The position numbers were made by a program, and so were the translations under genes. The notes under the pieces are model-generated. The model was not told the DNA's origin and did not search any database. It worked only from the letters and a program-made list of their open reading frames with translations. From the NCBI GenBank assembly GCA_963682055.1, contig OY821744.1, positions 35,502,967 through 35,566,966 of the forward strand: a stretch of DNA of 64,000 nt. The letters run 5' to 3'. Of this stretch, positions 59,330-64,000 are shown one piece after another. Within the stretch, counting starts at the first letter, position 1. Every line of letters starts with the position of its first letter. The DNA comes from Primula veris (taxonomy: Eukaryota; Streptophyta; Magnoliopsida; Ericales; Primulaceae).

Positions 59330-60523
59330 ATGTCTAACCCAAGGTGAACTTGATCACTAAACTTTTGTACTATTATTTTCCAATAATTTATTGTGCCCAG
59401 TTAATAAGTACTCATTTTTGGCGTGTTAATTTGCATAACTAAATTATGTAGGTTGGAGGGTAAGGTGGCTTTAGTGACCGGTGGGGCTAGCGGTGTGGGC
59501 AAAGAAGCTGTCAGATTGTTCATCGAGAACGGGGCCTTTGTCGTTGCAGCCGACGTTCAAGACGAATTAGGCCAACAAGTCGTTGCATCCATTGGCACCG
59601 ATAAAGTTTGTTATTACCACTGTGATGTGACAGATGAGAAGCAAGTCGAAGAAACAATCGCATACACCTTAGACAAGTACGGTAGCCTCGACATCTTGTA
59701 CAGCAATGCCGGGATAATTGGGCCATTAACAGGTTAGTCTACTATAAAGGTACGCTTATTTATTGAGTACCAGAAAAGATTGAAAAGAAGAAGAATCATG
59801 TATATAGGATAATAATAGAGAAACTTGCATGAAGGAGTACATTTTAGAAGACTTGCCCAGCGGTAAGTCGAGAAGATGATCATTCTTTCACGCCATCGTA
59901 TGTACTGACACCGTCAAGCCTTCAATTTTATCATCAAAAAATCAACTTTTTTTCTTATTTCACAATGACCTGAATGCTCGAATATAAGGTATTACAGTTT
60001 CTGACAATATTGTCATTATTGGGAATCTAAAGGCATACTGGATCTGGACCTTGAAGGGCTTGACAAAACGATGGCGGTGAATGTGAGAGGAGTAGCTGCC
60101 ACGATCAAGCACGGAGCCTGAGCCATGGTGGCTAAGAAGATACACGGATCCATCATTTGCACGACAAGCGTGGCAGACAGCATGGGCGGGGCTGGCCCAC
60201 ACGCTTACACCGCATCTAAACACGCCCTCCTTGGTCTTGTCCGAGCAGCTTGCAGTGAGCTTGGTGTGCACGGGATCAGAGTCAACTCTGTTTCACCATT
60301 TGGGATCGGGACGAACCTATCATGTAACGCTTATAACATGACACCAAGAGAGCTTGAAGCGACAACGAGTGGTGCCGCAAATTTAAAAGGGATAATTCTG
60401 AAAGCCAGGCATGTTGCAGAGGCGGCACTGTTTCTTGCATCTGATGAGTCCGCTTATGTTAGCGGCCTCAATTTGTCGGTTGATGGTGGCTTCAGCATGG
60501 TTAATCGCACTTACTCCGCTTAA
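59330..60523 (+). pseudogene. SDR110C-type dehydrogenase, copy 2 (nonsense mutation)
   Basis: Same three-exon structure as copy 1 (59330-59343, 59452-59732, 60033-60523), with splice sites kept and no frameshift. Codon 128, CGA (Arg) in copy 1 at 55129-55131, is TGA here (60119-60121). That would end the protein at 127 aa, after the nucleotide-binding part (TGGASGVG, NAG, Asn115) and before Ser144, Tyr157 and Lys161. The frame after the stop remains open and well conserved to TAA at 60521, so the loss is recent. The change fits a C-to-T transition at a CpG. A sequencing error or a segregating null allele are the alternatives. Confidence 0.85.
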
Positions 60524-62011
60524 GAAATGAAAAAAATAAATTGAAGATGGAATCCTGTAGAATCAGCTATTTCATATAACTACTTGTTATAAGTTACATA
60601 TTTCATATCTGGATTCTGAGAAATTCAAGTGCTGGATAAATAATGTCCCTACTTGTCAAAATAATACTATAGTTAGTTTTATGCCAAGGTTAAATGTAAC
60701 ACTGGTTGTTGGGTTTTTGAAGGTGCAAGTGTACTTTTAAATTTGTGTTTCCATTGTGATTTTCATTTTTTTACTTCTACCTTTGACTCAAGCTTTGTGA
60801 ATTGTGACAAACACACATATGTTCTCAAATTTTCCACCATTTCTGGCAGTTTTGGCCTTTTGAGTCTCATACAATACAAAGGGAGAAGTTTGTCTGTTTT
60901 TTGACACTTTTAATTGCTAAAAGGTTCCCATGTGTGTATCAATGCATATTATGGGTGGCATGTTGGTGATCAACTTGAGAGTACAAATGGTAGTTTTACA
61001 TTATTAATTTATTATTACAGTCTACTGACTGTACTGTCTCTGAATACTTGGCTCATTTTATAAACCCATTAAATATATACAGGAAATGGAGTACCGAGTA
61101 TATTTTTTTTTTTTACATGCGTCGGGTAGAATCTTATCCATTAATTTCTTATCTAACCATCGTTATAAATAATAATTTAAGCTTAAAAAATTAAATCCAA
61201 ATAAATATATAATTTTGTGAGCAATTGACTGATAGTTATACGGTTCAGATGAAGTAGATGAGACTATCATGTAATCTTTTTTTTACATTGAGCTATACCC
61301 CGTTCCCCTAACTACGCACTATACTTTGCTCGTTCTTTGTGATAACTGACAAGATCAGCAAAATCTGCAATATTTCTCATTTTGGCCCTTATTAGGAAAG
61401 ACAATGTAGTATGAATGTATGATCACCTATAACTTATCTATTTGAAGTTCATAAAATTTTCAAAATAGTAGCAAACTAGCAACTGTGTATTAAGGGGAGC
61501 ACCGAACTCATGAGTATTTTATCTTTGGTGTAAGCTAGTCAACTAAGAGGAAAAATAATAATGATAACCAAATTGTCCAACAGACTAATCACATTTAAGA
61601 AAACACGGTAATTGTAAAGTGGAATGATGATTCGGTAGTTAGTAATGCTTGTTTGAGAACACTATTATAAGATAAAATAAAGTAGTAATTGATGATTGGG
61701 GTTTGAATTCAAGCTTCACATTTTGTTGTTGAGAATTGACAGAGGTAACCATACAGTCAAAGCTACCAGTCTTATTTGTGTTCCATTACATGATCAGATC
61801 ACACTTGGCCTATCTTCATCATCATTCACCTTTGCTAGCCTAGTAACAAACAACAAAGTCCTCAAACTGCTCAAATTAATAATCTCCAACATTGTTTATA
61901 CACACACACACAGACACGTCCTTTGATGATTTAAGCCTCGTATATATCCGATAAACTTGCAAGAAGTTAGTTTTCGCACTCTTAAAAGGTGTGGTTCCAG
62001 AATAGATTGAG
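60524..62011. other. 3' flank of SDR copy 2 and promoter of the membrane-protein gene
   Basis: To about 61090 homologous with the 3' flank of copy 1; then AT-rich sequence. A CA run at 61901-61911 lies before the next gene. No coding gene supported. Confidence 0.5.
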
Positions 62012-63312
62012 ATGGGACTGGTAGTGAGGTGGTACGATTTCATATGCTTTGGGATAGTAGGAGTGTCGTTTATGGGGGCAGTTTATGTGATATGGAAGAG
62101 AGAGGGTTTCGGGAGAAACAGAGAGAGAAGCCTCTACGAGAGCCTAGTTGTGACTCCAAACAGTAATGAGAGGGGGCACGTGCACTTGGCTCAGCTATGG
62201 AGCAGCTGTTGGCGAGGCCTGCACCCACTGTGCTTGCTTGGTCTTCGCTTTGCTTCTTTTGTTATCTTGAGTTGCTTCTTAGCCTGGGATCTTTCCAAAT
62301 ACGGCCCAACTATATATGTTTACTACACCGAGTAAGTCCTAACGTGCACACACCGTTCAGGGCCGATCCTCCAAATACTAGTTTCTTGTGCCTTTTGTTC
62401 AGTAAAGAGTACCGAGAGTTTTGCCTTCTTTAATATTTTCCGGAAGGGTTTTACCCGGATGGCTGTCCAGGCTGTCCTTGCCTTACCTTAGAACTGGATC
62501 TGAAAACATGTCTCTACTCCTCTTGTGTAGTTTAGTGACTTTAGTCAACTTAACAGAATTCGGGAAACAAGTACACTCTCACTTTACCAAAGTTTTTTTC
62601 ATCTTGGTTGCTTTGAATCGAGATTGCTAACCTAAACAATCTGCTAACACAATTAAACCATCAATTGAAACATGACACCAGGAGTGTACTACATTACTTG
62701 TCTAGAGTTTGACTAAATTTGTGTAAAAGGGAGGAATTTATACATTATTAATTGAAAAAATGAGTCATCAAATGGCATTAGTGGGAACTTCTATCCCGAA
62801 GCAGAACACTCTCCTACGTTTTCACTAAAATTTATATTCAAAATGATGAAAAGGTTATGCAGGTTATATTTCTACAATTCCGTGGTTGATAACCTTGTAT
62901 TTCATGTATTATCATTGATATGCAGGTGGACATTTACTTTGGTCATTGTTTATTTTGCGGTAAGCCCAAAATTTCTAGTTACCTTTATTCCTCAGATAAT
63001 TGCATTTAAATTTTGTCAATATCATAACCAAATATACATAATTAAGTACAACTTTGGCTGTTAAAGAGATTTTTTTTCTAAAAGTTGTACCTCCTATTAC
63101 AGATAGGGACTGTAATGTCTTCATATGGATGCATAATTTACTACTCGAAAGAGCTTCCTATCATCAACAGTCAAAGGGCAGAATTTACGAGCAAGGACGT
63201 GGAAGAGAGTGTATCATCATCTCCTGTCAAATTGGAGAACCACTATGACTGTGAAACTATCCAATTACAACGAGCTGGTTTTTGGGGATACCTTATGCAA
63301 ACTGCGTATCAG
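62012..63312 (+). CDS. Rolling-stone-like multi-pass membrane protein, 5' part
   Basis: Three exons so far: 62012-62331, 62926-62959, 63103-63312 (188 codons, open, last donor after ..QTAYQ at 63313). There is a hydrophobic N-terminal segment (about residues 9-27), a short cytosolic-looking stretch (KREGFGRNRERS), a second hydrophobic span at about 75-95 (LCLLGLRFASFVILSCFLAW), then YYTEWTFTLVIVYFAIGTVMSSYGC, the conserved family block with a further span. Plants have several such proteins related to animal rolling-stone/FAR-17-type membrane proteins. Their molecular role is not established. The remaining exons must lie right of 64000 or have been displaced by the copia element that starts about 150 bp downstream. 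Confidence 0.65.
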
Positions 63313-63469
63313 GTTTAATCTCTAGCTTCTTAAAAAATAGGCAAGTAGTATAGTCCCTTATTGTGTAGAATGGTATAATCCACGTACTGGTGGATTTTAC
63401 CTAATTGATCGTATCTACGATCAACCTTTCTGTGTATGTATATATATATATATATATCGAAGGTAAGGT

Positions 63470-64000
63470 TAGGGAGAGAGAGAGAGAAAATAAGCTCTTT
63501 TATTAAATCAACTTAAAAGCAAATGTTACAGCTGAAACATATATATACATTTGACAAACTTCTATTTAGTCCTCAGAGTTCCAGAACTGTCTCTAACAGT
63601 TCTTTACAATCAAGTACATCATTTTACAGAAACTTCAAATAAGTTCTAAGAGTTCTTTACAGCTTCAATAAAGTTCTATACAACATACTATAATCAATAT
63701 GCCCTCCTCAAGATGGAGAGTGAAGTGATAACACTCCCATCTTGACAATCAAATGCTGAAACTGAGCTGAACCTAAAGCTTTTGTAAACAGATCTGCCAC
63801 ATTATCATTAGTACCAACATGTAACAAATGGACAGTATTTTTAAGTACCAAATCTCTTATAAAATGACAATCAATTTCTATATGCTTGCTTCTTTCATGA
63901 TGAACAGGATTATAAGCTAATGCTAGTGCACTCTTACTGTCTGTGAACAAAGCTACTAGTTTGTCATTATTAACACCTAAGTCTTTAAGTAAATGAATCA
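63470..64000 (-). mobile_element. Ty1/copia retrotransposon, 3' end, antisense
   Basis: On the minus strand a frame enters from the window edge and ends at 63708. It carries the copia RNase H C-terminus: FTDSKSALALAYNPVHHERSKHIEID, CHFIRDLV, VADLFTKAL and the closing LVKMGV-type tail. A purine-rich GAGGAGGGCA follows the stop, as a polypurine tract would, and the 63470-63700 stretch is then the likely 3' LTR. LTR ends not resolved. It lies antisense in what is probably the next intron of the membrane-protein gene. Confidence 0.8.

Noticed and set aside
54330..60523. A biosynthetic gene cluster around the SDR pair
   Set aside because: The neighbours (SRPBCC protein, membrane protein, kinase) share no evident pathway; the pair is a simple local duplication.

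Overview
This is a 64-kb piece of a eudicot plant nuclear genome. The evidence is AT-rich intergenic DNA, genes with many short GT-AG introns, long microsatellites, plant transposon families (hAT, PIF/Harbinger, Mutator-like, LINE, Ty1/copia) and plant-type gene families. An asterid source is possible but cannot be fixed from the sequence alone. All exon models below were joined by hand from reading frames, splice dinucleotides and family knowledge; no alignment or transcript was available.

Layout, left to right. 1-2.4 kb: the 3' end of an unrecognised (+) gene. 3.5-8.8 kb: a complete (+) seven-exon DEAH-box RNA helicase of the Prp43/DHX15 type. 9.2-9.7 kb: a hAT-like MITE with an 8-bp target duplication and a tRNA-derived SINE-like core. 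10.6-15.6 kb (-): a complete 19-exon long-chain acyl-CoA synthetase closest to LACS1 (wax/cutin lipid supply), with one GC-AG intron. 15.6-19.9 kb: gene-poor, repeat-rich DNA. 19.9-36.8 kb (-): an internally duplicated Agenet/AT-hook/DUF724 locus. Each copy has an Agenet-pair exon followed by repeated exon modules, but only the downstream copy has the DUF724 domain. All exons of both copies share compatible phases, so the locus may make one double-Agenet protein. The intron inserts of the downstream copy include two nested PIF/Harbinger-like elements of one family.

39.2-42.0 kb (-): a complete 12-exon group-I shaggy/GSK3-like kinase. 43.4-46.4 kb: two abutting Tourist-like elements, the second carrying a 1.4-kb Mutator-like fold-back element (near-perfect inverted repeat, perfect 9-bp target duplication). 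48.0-51.3 kb (-): a seven-exon, probably plastid-targeted COQ10/START-like (SRPBCC) protein with a 5'-truncated LINE in intron 1. 54.3-55.5 and 59.3-60.5 kb (+): a direct duplication of an SDR110C-type short-chain dehydrogenase. Copy 1 is intact. Copy 2 has a CGA-to-TGA nonsense codon before the catalytic Tyr/Lys and a 555-bp solo LTR inserted 9 bp upstream of its TATA box. 62.0-63.3 kb (+): the first three exons of a rolling-stone-like membrane protein, whose following sequence holds an antisense Ty1/copia element running off the window.

The genes are not an operon or a metabolic cluster; each is an independent plant gene. The unusual biology is in the remodelled Agenet-DUF724 locus, the decaying SDR duplicate captured by an LTR, and the hairpin-forming Mutator-like element.
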